In this document: positions 1 through 7,322 of the stretch, piece after piece | How positions within the stretch are numbered: position 1 is the first letter of the stretch | Layout of the letters: each line of letters starts with the position of its first letter | From: JAEUMD01 sp937950105 | GTDB taxonomy: Bacteria; Pseudomonadota; Alphaproteobacteria; Rhizobiales; Hyphomicrobiaceae | Assembly (NCBI GenBank): GCA_036821845.1 | Contig: DAISIT010000049.1 | Coordinates: 1-23,415, forward strand | Direction: 5' to 3' | Length of the DNA stretch: 23,415 nt | Program-made: the position numbers and the translations under genes | The notes under the pieces: generated by a model | Told to the model about the DNA's origin: nothing | Database searches by the model: none | The model's input: the letters and a program-made list of their open reading frames with translations, nothing else

Positions 1-3000
1 TGGCACTTGCGCATCATGATGCAGCCGGCGGCGATCAGCGGCGCGGTGGCGAAGCCGAACTCGTCGGCGCCCAACAGCGCGCCGATCAGCACGTCGCGGC
101 CGGTGCGAAGGCCGCCGTCGACCTGCACGGCGATGCGCCCGCGCAGGCGGTTCATCACCAGCGTCTGGTGCGTCTCGGCGAGGCCGATTTCCCACGGCGA
201 GCCGGCGTGCTTGATGGAGGTGAGTGGCGAAGCACCCGTGCCGCCCTCGAAGCCCGAGATGGTGACGTGATCGGCGCGCGCCTTGGCGACGCCGGCGGCG
301 ACCGTGCCGACGCCGACTTCCGAGACGAGCTTCACCGAGATGTCGGCGGCAGGGTTGACGTTCTTCAAATCGAAGATGAGCTGCGCGAGGTCCTCGATCG
401 AATAGATGTCGTGGTGCGGCGGCGGCGAGATCAGGCCGACGCCCGGCGTCGAGTGGCGCACCTTGGCGATGGTGGCGTCGACCTTGTGGCCGGGCAACTG
501 GCCGCCTTCGCCGGGCTTGGCGCCTTGCGCCATCTTGATCTGGATCATGTCCGAGTTGACGAGGTACTCGGTGGTCACGCCGAAGCGGCCCGAGGCGACC
601 TGCTTGATCGCCGAGCGCATGCTGTCGCCGTTGGGCAGCGGCTTGAAGCGGTCGGCTTCCTCGCCGCCCTCGCCGGTGTTCGACTTGCCGCCCATGCGGT
701 TCATGGCGATGGCGAGCGTCGTGTGTGCCTCGCGGCTGATGGAGCCGAAGCTCATGGCGCCGGTGGCGAAGCGCTTGACGATCGCCGACGCCGGCTCGAC
801 CTCGTCGAGCGGGATCGGCTTGCGCCCGGCTTCATCCGCGCCCTTGATGCGGAACAGGCCGCGAATGGTCATCAACTGCTCGGCCTGATCGTTCACCTGC
901 CTGGCGAAGGCGCGATACTTGTCGGGCAGGTTGCCGCGCACCGCGTGCTGCAGGTCGGCGACCGTCGAGGGGCGCCACATGTGCGATTCGCCACGGATGC
1001 GGTAGGCGTACTCGCCGCCGACGTCGAGCGCGTTGGCGAGCACCGGCGCGTTGGAGAAAGCGAGGCTGTGGCGTTCGAACGTCTCGCGCGCGATTTCCCT
1101 GAGGCCGATGCCCTCGATCTGCGTGTGCGTGCCGGTGAAGTACTTGGCGACGAAGCTCGACTTCAGGCCCACCGCGTCGAAGATCTGCGCGCCGCAGTAC
1201 GACTGGTAGGTCGAGATGCCCATCTTCGCCATCACCTTGAGGATGGCCTTGCCGACCGCCTTGATGAAGCGCTTCTTGACTTCGCCGCTGTCGAGGTTCT
1301 CGCCGAGCTCCGGCAGCATCGCTTCCAGCGTCTCGAAGGCGAGATACGGGTTGATGGCTTCCGCGCCATAGCCCGCGAGCGTGCAGAACTGGTGCACCTC
1401 GTGCGCTTCGCCGGTCTCGACGACGAGACCGACCGACGTGCGCAGGCCCTGCTTGATCAGGTGGTGGTGCACGGCGGACGTCGCGAGCAGCGACGGGATC
1501 GGCACACGGTCCGGCCCGGTCGCGCGATCGGACAAAATGATGATGTTGTAGTCGCCCGAGCGCACGGCCTCCTCGGCCTCGGCGCAGACGACGTCGATGG
1601 CCGTCACCATGCCGGAGGGGCCATTGGCGACGTCGTAGGTGATGTCGAGCGTGATCGACGAAAAGTTGTTGTCGGCGACTTCGCCGATCTGGCGAATGCG
1701 CTCCAGATCCTCGTTGGTCAGGATCGGCTGATACACCTCGAGCCGCTTCTCGCGCGAGGTGCCCTCGAGGTCGAGGATGTTCGGACGCGGGCCGATGAAC
1801 GACACGAGGCTCATGACGAGTTCCTCGCGGATCGAGTCGATCGGCGGGTTCGTGACCTGCGCGAAGTTCTGCTTGAAGTAGGTGTGCAGCAGCTTCGGCT
1901 TCGACGACAGCGCCGAGATCGGCGTGTCGGTGCCCATCGAGCCGATCGCTTCCTGACCGGTCGTCGCCATCGGCGTCATCAGGAACTTGACGCTCTCCTG
2001 CGTGTAGCCGAACGCCTGCTGCAGATCGAGCAGCGAGATATTGGAGGTGCGCGCAGGTGCCCGCCGCTTCGGCAGCGGCAGGTCGGATACCATGATCTGC
2101 GTGCTCTTCAGCCAGCTTTCATACGGGTTGCGCGCGCTGATCTCGGCCTTCAGTTCCTCGTCGGAGACGATGCAGCCCTTCTCGAGGTCGATCAGAAGCA
2201 TCTTGCCCGGCTGCAGACGCCACTTCTTGACGATGTTCTCCTCCTTCACCGGCAGCACACCGGATTCCGAGGACATGATGACGATGTCGTCCTTGGTGAC
2301 GAGGTAGCGTGCGGGACGCAGCCCGTTGCGGTCGAGCGTCGCACCGATCTGGCGGCCGTCGGTGAACGCCATCGCCGCCGGGCCGTCCCACGGCTCCATC
2401 AGAGCCGCGTGATACTCGTAGAAGGCGCGCCGCTTGCCATCCATGGTCGGGTTGCCGGCCCACGCCTCGGGGATAAGCATCATCGCCGCGTGCGTCAGCG
2501 AGTAGCCGCCCATGACGAGGAACTCGAGCGCGTTGTCGAAGCACGCGGTATCGGACTGGCCCTCGTACGAGATCGGCCACAGCTTGGAGATCTGCTCGCC
2601 GAACAGCGGGCTCGACACGGAGGCCTGCCGCGCCGCCATCCAGTTGACGTTGCCGCGCAGCGTGTTGATCTCGCCGTTGTGGGCGACCATGCGATACGGG
2701 TGCGCGAGCTTCCACGACGGGAACGTATTGGTCGAGAAGCGCTGGTGCACGAGCGCGAGCGCGGACGTGAAGCGCGGGTCGGAGAGGTCCTTGTAATAGG
2801 CCTTCACCTGGTAGGACATGAACATGCCCTTGTAGACCAGCGTGCGCGTCGACAGGCTGACGCAGTAGTGGCCGATGTCGGTGCCCTTCGAAGCCGCCTG
2901 CACCGAGTTCGAGACGATCTTGCGCACGAGGTAGAGCTTGCGCTCGAAGGCGTCCTGATCGCCCTTGAAGCCGGAGCGGCCGATGAACACCTGGCGGTGC

Positions 3001-3494
3001 ACCGGCTCGGTCGCGATCACCATCTTCGACAGGCACGAGTTGTCGACCGGCACCGAGCGCCAGCCGATCAGGTTCAGCCCCTGCTCGCGGATGACGCGCA
3101 TCCACACGCTCTCGCAGTAGGCGCGCAGGCGCTCGTCCTGCGGCATGAACACGTGACCGACGGCGTAGTTGCCTGGCTCCGGCAGGGAGAAGCCCTTCAC
3201 CTGGCAGTCCTGCGCCAGGAACGTGTGCGGGATCTGCACCATGATGCCGGCGCCGTCGCCCGCGATCGGGTCGGCGCCCACCGCGCCGCGATGCTCGAGG
3301 TTTTCGAGAATGTGCAGCGCGTCGCCGACGATCTTGTGTGACTTGCGCCCCTTCATGTCGGCGATGAAGCCGACGCCGCACGCGTCGCGCTCCTGCGCCG
3401 GGTCGAACAGGCCCTGCTTCACGGGCAGCGCCGTTTCAGCAACCGGCTGGTCGATGTGGTCGGCAGAAAAATCGTACTCTGTGCGGTCGGTCAT
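1..3494 (-). CDS. gltB: Glutamate synthase (NADPH) large subunit, 3' end beyond window
   Basis: GltB makes two glutamates from glutamine and 2-oxoglutarate, working with the small subunit GltD in cytosolic ammonium assimilation. The frame is open from 3494 to the window edge, giving 1164 residues. The class II amidotransferase nucleophile is Cys39 in ERDACGVGF, so a propeptide of 38 residues would be removed, close to the length known for GOGAT. The amidotransferase domain fills about residues 39-430 (VHQRFSTNTFPSW, AHNGEINT), followed by the central domain and the FMN-binding synthase domain (SFGSISREAH, GEGGE, PPHHDIYSIEDLAQLI). Cys1158 and Cys1164, the last codon in the window, are the first two ligands of the [3Fe-4S] cluster. 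Start 3494 has AAGGA seven bases upstream. An in-frame ATG at 3542 would add 16 residues but has no ribosome site. The C-terminal GXGXG domain lies outside. Confidence 0.97.
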   Translation of the reverse strand, partial: MTDRTEYDFSADHIDQPVAETALPVKQGLFDPAQERDACGVGFIADMKGRKSHKIVGDALHILENLEHRGAVGADPIAGDGAGIMVQIPHTFLAQDCQVKGFSLPEPGNYAVGHVFMPQDERLRAYCESVWMRVIREQGLNLIGWRSVPVDNSCLSKMVIATEPVHRQVFIGRSGFKGDQDAFERKLYLVRKIVSNSVQAASKGTDIGHYCVSLSTRTLVYKGMFMSYQVKAYYKDLSDPRFTSALALVHQRFSTNTFPSWKLAHPYRMVAHNGEINTLRGNVNWMAARQASVSSPLFGEQISKLWPISYEGQSDTACFDNALEFLVMGGYSLTHAAMMLIPEAWAGNPTMDGKRRAFYEYHAALMEPWDGPAAMAFTDGRQIGATLDRNGLRPARYLVTKDDIVIMSSESGVLPVKEENIVKKWRLQPGKMLLIDLEKGCIVSDEELKAEISARNPYESWLKSTQIMVSDLPLPKRRAPARTSNISLLDLQQAFGYTQESVKFLMTPMATTGQEAIGSMGTDTPISALSSKPKLLHTYFKQNFAQVTNPPIDSIREELVMSLVSFIGPRPNILDLEGTSREKRLEVYQPILTNEDLERIRQIGEVADNNFSSITLDITYDVANGPSGMVTAIDVVCAEAEEAVRSGDYNIIILSDRATGPDRVPIPSLLATSAVHHHLIKQGLRTSVGLVVETGEAHEVHQFCTLAGYGAEAINPYLAFETLEAMLPELGENLDSGEVKKRFIKAVGKAILKVMAKMGISTYQSYCGAQIFDAVGLKSSFVAKYFTGTHTQIEGIGLREIARETFERHSLAFSNAPVLANALDVGGEYAYRIRGESHMWRPSTVADLQHAVRGNLPDKYRAFARQVNDQAEQLMTIRGLFRIKGADEAGRKPIPLDEVEPASAIVKRFATGAMSFGSISREAHTTLAIAMNRMGGKSNTGEGGEEADRFKPLPNGDSMRSAIKQVASGRFGVTTEYLVNSDMIQIKMAQGAKPGEGGQLPGHKVDATIAKVRHSTPGVGLISPPPHHDIYSIEDLAQLIFDLKNVNPAADISVKLVSEVGVGTVAAGVAKARADHVTISGFEGGTGASPLTSIKHAGSPWEIGLAETHQTLVMNRLRGRIAVQVDGGLRTGRDVLIGALLGADEFGFATAPLIAAGCIMMRKC

Positions 3495-4065
3495 GTCGCG
3501 TCCTTGGGAGCCTGTGAGGGCGTCGAATGCTGCGTCGGTCATGATTTAATTCGGGCGGCGGCGAGGGCCGGATCATCGGGCCTTTACCTTGAGCGCGCAA
3601 GCCGGTGCAGGTGGCTGCCGGCGTTGTCCTTGCGTCGCGTCAGGTGGCTGTTTTGCCGCGTTTTCGGGCAGTTGCCGGAGTTCGCGTCGCGTCGGCCGGA
3701 TCGAGCGTTGCGCACGCCGTCCGGTCGCTACCGGTTCGGGTCGCTACGGCGTTGACGCGCGTATCCATCATCTCGACGCTTCCGAAGCTCGGGCCTGCAC
3801 TCGCGACGGGAGCGCCCATCGAGGCGCCCCTGAAAGGTCAGTATTGCTGTCCTTTCGGCCGGAACATGGCAGATTTCAAAAGCTGGCACAAGTGGGTGCC
3901 CCGCTCGTTGATCCGTAAGCGGACCAAATATTCTACTCCATTCGTATGTGGCAGCACTGCAACGGCCGCAATCGTTCAGTAACCGGCGATCTACCTGAAG
4001 CGGGCGAATCGACTATCTGTGCGTTTGTTAGACATTCGCTGAGGCTTGAATCGGGAGAGCTTGGG
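3495..4065. other. Intergenic region between gltB and the padR-like gene
   Basis: This 571-base stretch separates two divergent genes. Several open frames of about 100 codons cross it on the plus strand, but they overlap one another in different frames, resemble nothing I know, and lack convincing ribosome sites, so I call none of them. A weak sigma70-like pair for gltB can be drawn on the minus strand: TTGCGC at 3600-3595 and GATGAT at 3577-3572, with a 17-base spacer. From about 3890 the composition shifts toward AT, matching the padR cassette that follows. No tRNA, terminator or repeat was seen. Confidence 0.5.
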
Positions 4066-4395
4066 ATGCGGAGGCGGAAGAAGCTCGATAGGGAAGATCT
4101 CGCTGTGCCTGGGAGAACGGAGGCGGTGATTCTGAGCCTACTTTTGAACGGAAAGGAACTTCACGGATTGGAAATGGTGAGGCTCTCAAACGGCATTCTG
4201 AAGAGGGCTGCGGTCTACGTATATCTTCACAGAATGGAGCAGGGCGGTTTGGTGCAGTCGCGCCTTGATGAGAATTACAGCGATAGGGGGCCGCCGCGAA
4301 GGAAGTATAGAATTTCAGCGAAAGGCCGTCAGGCGTTAATGGCCAGGGAAGCGGCTGCGGCAGTTTTCGCGACAGTTCTACCTGCGACGAACTGA
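4066..4395 (+). CDS. PadR-family transcriptional regulator
   Basis: This 109-residue protein looks like a single winged-helix domain of the PadR family: an N-terminal helix (EAVILSLLLNGKELHGLEM), the recognition region (ILKRAAVYVYLHRMEQGGLVQSR) and a wing with PRRKYRISAKGRQAL. PadR proteins usually repress nearby genes and respond to small molecules or stress. The frame is open from 3946, but the ATG at 4066 is preceded by GGAGAG at a good distance and begins where family similarity begins, so the upstream 40 codons are probably not translated. The gene downstream starts 51 bases after the stop on the same strand and is the obvious target or partner. Base composition is visibly less GC-rich than in the flanking genes, which suggests acquisition by transfer. 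The family call is firm; the ligand and target are unknown. Confidence 0.85.
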   Translation: MRRRKKLDREDLAVPGRTEAVILSLLLNGKELHGLEMVRLSNGILKRAAVYVYLHRMEQGGLVQSRLDENYSDRGPPRRKYRISAKGRQALMAREAAAAVFATVLPATN

Positions 4396-4446
4396 TTGGA
4401 AATATTCGGGCAGCTGGAGCAGGCCAAGGGGGACGGGAGCGAAATT

Positions 4447-4944
4447 ATGACTGAAGAGCCGACAGGTTGCACGAAGTGTTCCGCTAAAGTTCTGCGGAAT
4501 TCGCTGGCTGCGGGCTTGATTGCTTCGGCTGCGGTATTTCGCGAGGTCCTGATCGAATATCTAAAGGCGTTCTTGAACTCGGTGGTCGAGTGGGCTTTGG
4601 TGAACTGGTTCTTGGTAGTCGGTTGGCTGTTGACCCCTTTCGTCCTGTTGGGGCTCTACTATCTCGGATGCAGTCTCGTAGACGGATTGCGCCGGAGAGA
4701 GCAGGGGCGACACTTCAAGGCAATGGCATCGACGATCTTCTCTACGGCTGAATTCGAAGCGATCATAGTTGAGTCAGTCAATGACATGCAGGAGGAATAC
4801 GACGATGCAATGGCCTGCGGAGAATACTTCTTGGCGGCGCGGGTGACATTCCGGCATCGCATTCTTATTACGACTGCAATCGCCCAACAAGCGGCGTTCC
4901 GTATGGTGGACTTCGTTCGAAATGCAGCGAGAAAGCCACAGTGA
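4447..4944 (+). CDS. Unrecognised single-span membrane protein, partner of the PadR-like regulator
   Basis: I do not recognise a family for this 165-residue protein. Visible features are a CxxC pair near the N-terminus (Cys8, Cys11), an amphipathic helical stretch at about 15-45, one long hydrophobic segment at about 50-76 (rich in W, L, V and F), then a basic patch (LRRREQGRHFK) that by the positive-inside rule puts the remaining 75 or so residues in the cytoplasm. That tail is predicted helical and rich in Glu, Asp and Ala. The frame is open from a TTG at 4396, directly after the padR-like stop, but the ATG at 4447 has GGGAG seven bases upstream and is preferred. It probably shares a transcript with the regulator and has the same AT-shifted composition. 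A role in membrane stress sensing is only a guess from the pairing. Confidence 0.7.
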   Translation: MTEEPTGCTKCSAKVLRNSLAAGLIASAAVFREVLIEYLKAFLNSVVEWALVNWFLVVGWLLTPFVLLGLYYLGCSLVDGLRRREQGRHFKAMASTIFSTAEFEAIIVESVNDMQEEYDDAMACGEYFLAARVTFRHRILITTAIAQQAAFRMVDFVRNAARKPQ

Positions 4945-4960
4945 TATAGGTCGAGCCGAC

Positions 4961-4991
4961 AAAAAGGGCGGATGCTTGCGCATCCGCCCTT
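4961..4991 (-). terminator. Intrinsic terminator downstream of hsp20
   Basis: A perfect 12-bp stem (4964-4975 with 4980-4991) encloses a 4-base loop. On the minus strand it is followed directly by a run of T (the A run at 4961-4965), so it terminates minus-strand transcription, about 137 bases past the hsp20 stop. It lies 20 bases after the plus-strand membrane-protein gene and might also slow transcription from that side, but there is no T run in that direction. Confidence 0.85.
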
Positions 4992-5127
4992 CCGTGCCGG
5001 TTCGGGGTGGGACCGGCGGGTCCGCCTGCTCGGGGAGGAGTGCGGCGGACCGGAAATTCCGCTCGGGCGGCGCATTGCCTACGCTACTGCCGCCCGGCGT
5101 CGCCTCATGCGATCGTCAGCCTGAACT

Positions 5128-5586
5128 TCAGTTCTGCGCCTCGATCTGCTTGGGCGTCTCATCGGCCTTGCCGACGCCGACCTGGATAGTGCGCGGTTTC
5201 ATCCGCTCGGGGATGTTACGCACAAGGTCGACATGCAGCAGGCCATCCTTGAGATCGGCGCCCTTCACCTCGACGTAGTCGGCGAGCTGGAAGCGGCGCT
5301 CGAACGAGCGCGCAGCGATGCCACGGTGCAGGAACTGACGCTCCTGCTCGTCGGGGGCCTTCTCGCCGCGCACCGAAAGTGTGCTCTCCTTGACCTCGAT
5401 CTTGAGTTCGTTACCCGTGAACCCGGCAACCGCCATGGTGATGCGGTACTCGTTCTCCGCCATCCGCTCGATGTTATAGGGCGGGTAGGCGGTCTCGTCG
5501 GAGCCACCGATGCTGTCGAGCAGTTGAGCCATGCGGTCGAAACCGATGGTGGAGCGGTACAGCGGGGCGAAATCGAAGTGTCGCAT
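5128..5586 (-). CDS. Small heat-shock protein, Hsp20/IbpA family
   Basis: This is a 152-residue ATP-independent holdase chaperone that binds unfolding proteins in the cytosol. The N-terminal MRHFDFAPLYRSTIGFDRMAQLLD block is typical of the IbpA/HspA class A proteins of rhizobia. The alpha-crystallin domain covers about residues 35-125 (YPPYNIERMAENEYRITMAVAGF, ending near LKDGLLHVDLVRNIPERMKPR), and the IPERMKPR stretch includes the I-x-I/V-like tail region. The frame is open from 5643, but the ATG at 5586 is preceded by AGGAGG seven bases away, and the extra codons lie inside the regulatory leader. The gene stands alone between its own promoter and terminator. Expression is probably controlled twice: by an RpoH-type promoter and by an RNA thermometer that hides the ribosome site. 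Confidence 0.95.
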   Translation of the reverse strand: MRHFDFAPLYRSTIGFDRMAQLLDSIGGSDETAYPPYNIERMAENEYRITMAVAGFTGNELKIEVKESTLSVRGEKAPDEQERQFLHRGIAARSFERRFQLADYVEVKGADLKDGLLHVDLVRNIPERMKPRTIQVGVGKADETPKQIEAQN

Positions 5587-5686
5587 TACATATCCTCCTG
5601 GAAGAAGCGACATGCGGATGTCTGCCCGCGCGATTGAGCGCATGTGGGCCAGACGGTGGACGTACCGCCGGTCGCCGGCCGGTACG
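5587..5686 (-). promoter_or_regulatory. ROSE-like RNA thermometer in the hsp20 5' leader
   Basis: Read on the minus strand, the roughly 100-base leader folds into successive hairpins. The first is at 5685-5662 (GUACC/GGUAC and GCCGG/CCGGC arms with one bulged G). The second has GUCUG and CCC pairing with GGG and CAGAC, also with a bulged G. The last sequesters the ribosome site: CUUCU pairs with GGAGG across a UCCA loop. The 3' element UCGCUUCUUCCAGGAGGAU closely follows the ROSE consensus known upstream of Bradyrhizobium and other rhizobial small heat-shock genes, where heat melts the weak G-U and mismatched pairs. The pairing was done by eye, not by energy calculation. Confidence 0.8.
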
Positions 5687-5693
5687 AGCTTCG

Positions 5694-5721
5694 ATTTAGG
5701 TGCTCGCCCCGAGCCTTCAAG
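5694..5721 (-). promoter_or_regulatory. Putative RpoH (sigma32) promoter of hsp20
   Basis: On the minus strand CTTGAA (5721-5716) is followed after 15 bases by CCTAAAT (5700-5694). CTTGAA is the hallmark -35 of heat-shock sigma factors and the -10 partly fits the C-rich RpoH type. The start point would fall near 5687, giving a leader of about 100 bases, which is the usual length of a ROSE element. Confidence 0.55.
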
Positions 5722-5909
5722 GGGTGCGCCGCCGGTCTCGGCCGATCGCTGCGGCAGTTAAGCCATCGCAGTCGACTAACCAACTGTTCGAGCATATTTT
5801 TCCTGAGATCGCCTTCATCTGCCGTTCATAGCGGGCCGAGCACTCTGGCGTGATCGCGGGGCGCGCGGCGGGTCCGCGATGCGACCACGTCTCATCACAG
5901 GAGAACCTC

Positions 5910-6395
5910 ATGGTGTGGCTCAAGACGCCCTTCATCGGCGCGCGATCGGCTGTCGGCCTGGCCCTCGGCGCCGCCCTCTTCGCCAGCGCAGCGGCCCCGG
6001 CTGCCGCCGCCGATCTCGACTACCCGCCGTCATACAAGGACGAGCCGTATGATCGTTACGGCGACCGCCCCGATTACGACGACCGCTATCGCGAAACCCA
6101 CGTCCGCCGCGCGCACGACTGCGTGCCGCGCGATGTCGTGCGCCATCGCCTCGCCGCCGACGGGTGGACCGACTTCAAGTGGCCGGAACCGCGCGGCGCT
6201 TATGTCGTCGTCGATGCGCGCCGCCCGAACGGCCGCCTGTTCAGCCTGCGTATCGACCGTTGCAGCGGCGATGTGGTGCTCGCCCGTCCGCTCGAGCCGC
6301 CGCGCCGTATCGCCCGCTGGGACCGCCGCGACGACTGGCGCGACTGGGACGGTGACCACTGGCGCCGCCCCGTCGGCTGGCGCGAGCGGTTCTGA
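5910..6395 (+). CDS. Secreted PepSY-like protein of unknown role
   Basis: This 161-residue protein starts with a clear Sec signal peptide (MVWLKTPFIGARSAVGLALGAALFASAAAPAAAA, cleavage near residue 34), so it acts in the periplasm or outside. The next 30 residues are rich in Asp, Tyr, Arg and Pro. A single compact domain at about 65-125 reads CVPRDVVRHRLAADGWTDFKW...GAYVVVDARRPNGRLFSLRIDRCSGDVV. Its pattern of a helix, a strand, then a G-x-F-x-L-x-ID-x-x-x-G-x-V hairpin resembles PepSY domains, and its two cysteines could form a disulfide. The C-terminus is a short Arg/Asp/Trp-rich tail. Start 5910 has AGGAG at good spacing; the 20 upstream codons of the frame are unlikely to be used. The domain call is tentative and the function unknown. 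Confidence 0.75.
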   Translation: MVWLKTPFIGARSAVGLALGAALFASAAAPAAAADLDYPPSYKDEPYDRYGDRPDYDDRYRETHVRRAHDCVPRDVVRHRLAADGWTDFKWPEPRGAYVVVDARRPNGRLFSLRIDRCSGDVVLARPLEPPRRIARWDRRDDWRDWDGDHWRRPVGWRERF

Positions 6396-6572
6396 TCCGG
6401 ACGCCATCGATGCCCGGCGGCTGGTCGCCTCCGTCTCTCGCCCGCGCGCAATGAGCCGCTCGGGGGCGAGAGTGGCGATCAGTCGCCGCAAACTGCGTTT
6501 CCAGGTACTCCCAAGTGATCGTGTCCGCCCCCATGTCATCGCATGGAGAGAGGCAACGACGAGGGAGCGGAC

Positions 6573-7013
6573 ATGTACAAGCACATCCTCATTGCGACCG
6601 ATGGATCGGAGCACGCGTTGCGCGCGGCGCGCCATGCGGTGGCTCTGGCAGCAAGCTCCGGTGCCCGGCTGAGTGCGGTGACGGTGACGCCGACGTGGCG
6701 GTCGATCGGGCTCAGCGAGATTGCCCGCGGCCGCTTCGAGGACGAGTTCGGGGAGCGCATGCAGAAGATCGCGCGCGATTGTCTCGACCGTGTTGCCGCG
6801 CTTGCTCTCGAGGGCGGGGTCGATTGCGATGGCGTGCATGCATCGAGCGACCGGCCCTACGAGGCGATTCTCGAGGCGGTCGCACAGCGCGGCTGCGATC
6901 TGGTCGTGGTGGGGGCGCACGGCCGCCGGGGCCTGCAAGGCGCGCTGCTTGGAAGCGAGACGACCAAGATCCTCACTCACAGCAAGGTGCCCGTCCTGGT
7001 GTACCGGGACTAG
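6573..7013 (+). CDS. Universal stress protein, UspA family
   Basis: This is a single-domain 146-residue UspA protein. It begins MYKHILIATDGSEHALRAARHAVALA, the standard first strand with the conserved Asp10, and ends with the ATP-binding signature G-2x-G-9x-G-S (Gly114, Gly117, Gly127, Ser128), then KVPVLVYRD. Proteins with this signature bind ATP and usually form dimers; they promote survival under starvation, oxygen stress or DNA damage by mechanisms that differ between members. The ATG at 6573 follows GGGAG and starts exactly at the domain, so I prefer it to the in-frame ATG at 6543. The stop is one base before a tandem hairpin repeat, which would form the 3' end of this mRNA or the space before the hydrolase gene. 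Confidence 0.93.
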   Translation: MYKHILIATDGSEHALRAARHAVALAASSGARLSAVTVTPTWRSIGLSEIARGRFEDEFGERMQKIARDCLDRVAALALEGGVDCDGVHASSDRPYEAILEAVAQRGCDLVVVGAHGRRGLQGALLGSETTKILTHSKVPVLVYRD

Positions 7014-7014
7014 C

Positions 7015-7182
7015 GCGCTCCGATCGCGGGGCGTCTTTCCACGCGCCGCGTGAATCGGCAGCGCAGCAGAATCGCGCTCCGATCGCGGGGCGTCTTTCCA
7101 CGCGCCGCGTGAATCGGCAGCGCAGCAGAATCGCGCTCCGATCGCGGGGCGTCTTTCCACGCGCCGCGTGAATCGGCAGCGC
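7015..7182 (+). repeat. Three tandem copies of a 50-nt hairpin repeat (59-bp period)
   Basis: Units at 7015-7064, 7074-7123 and 7133-7182 are identical, and the two 9-base linkers between them (agcagaatc) are also identical. Each unit is an imperfect inverted repeat. GCGCT pairs with AGCGC, CCGAT with ATCGG, and CGCGGGGCGT with ACGCGCCGCG with one mismatch, around a CTTTCC loop; one base and three bases bulge on the 3' arm. The array begins one base after the uspA stop. A diverged relative lies at 19652. The form is that of a dispersed intergenic palindrome (REP/BIME-like), not of a gene. Confidence 0.9.
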
Positions 7183-7322
7183 CACGAAATTCGCTTCACG
7201 AGTGGGGCCCCCGCCCCACGCCCCGCCGAAGGAACGTGGGCCTCGGACTCGCTCTCTTTTTGGGCGCCAGAACTCAGTGCTATGCTTCTCTGCCCGCTGC
7301 TTCGGCGGGAGCGGAGCATGGC

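Noticed and set aside
168..3341. A 1057-codon plus-strand open frame.
   Set aside because: It is the antisense shadow of gltB in GC-rich DNA; its protein is repetitive Arg/Ala/Asp/Val, while the minus strand gives perfect glutamate synthase.
3589..3982. Plus-strand frames of 109 and 125 codons upstream of padR.
   Set aside because: Mutually overlapping, no homology seen and no ribosome site; likely intergenic.
7015..7182. Possible CRISPR array.
   Set aside because: The spacers would be nine bases and identical; the units are palindromic along their whole length and no cas genes are present.
7202..7219. Perfect 7-bp GC hairpin (GTGGGGC/GCCCCAC) as a terminator before the hydrolase gene.
   Set aside because: No T run follows on either strand, so intrinsic termination is not supported.
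6030..7319. A 429-codon minus-strand open frame through uspA and the repeat array.
   Set aside because: Shadow of the PepSY-like and uspA genes; it also translates the hairpin repeats as repeated peptides, which could be mistaken for a repeat protein.
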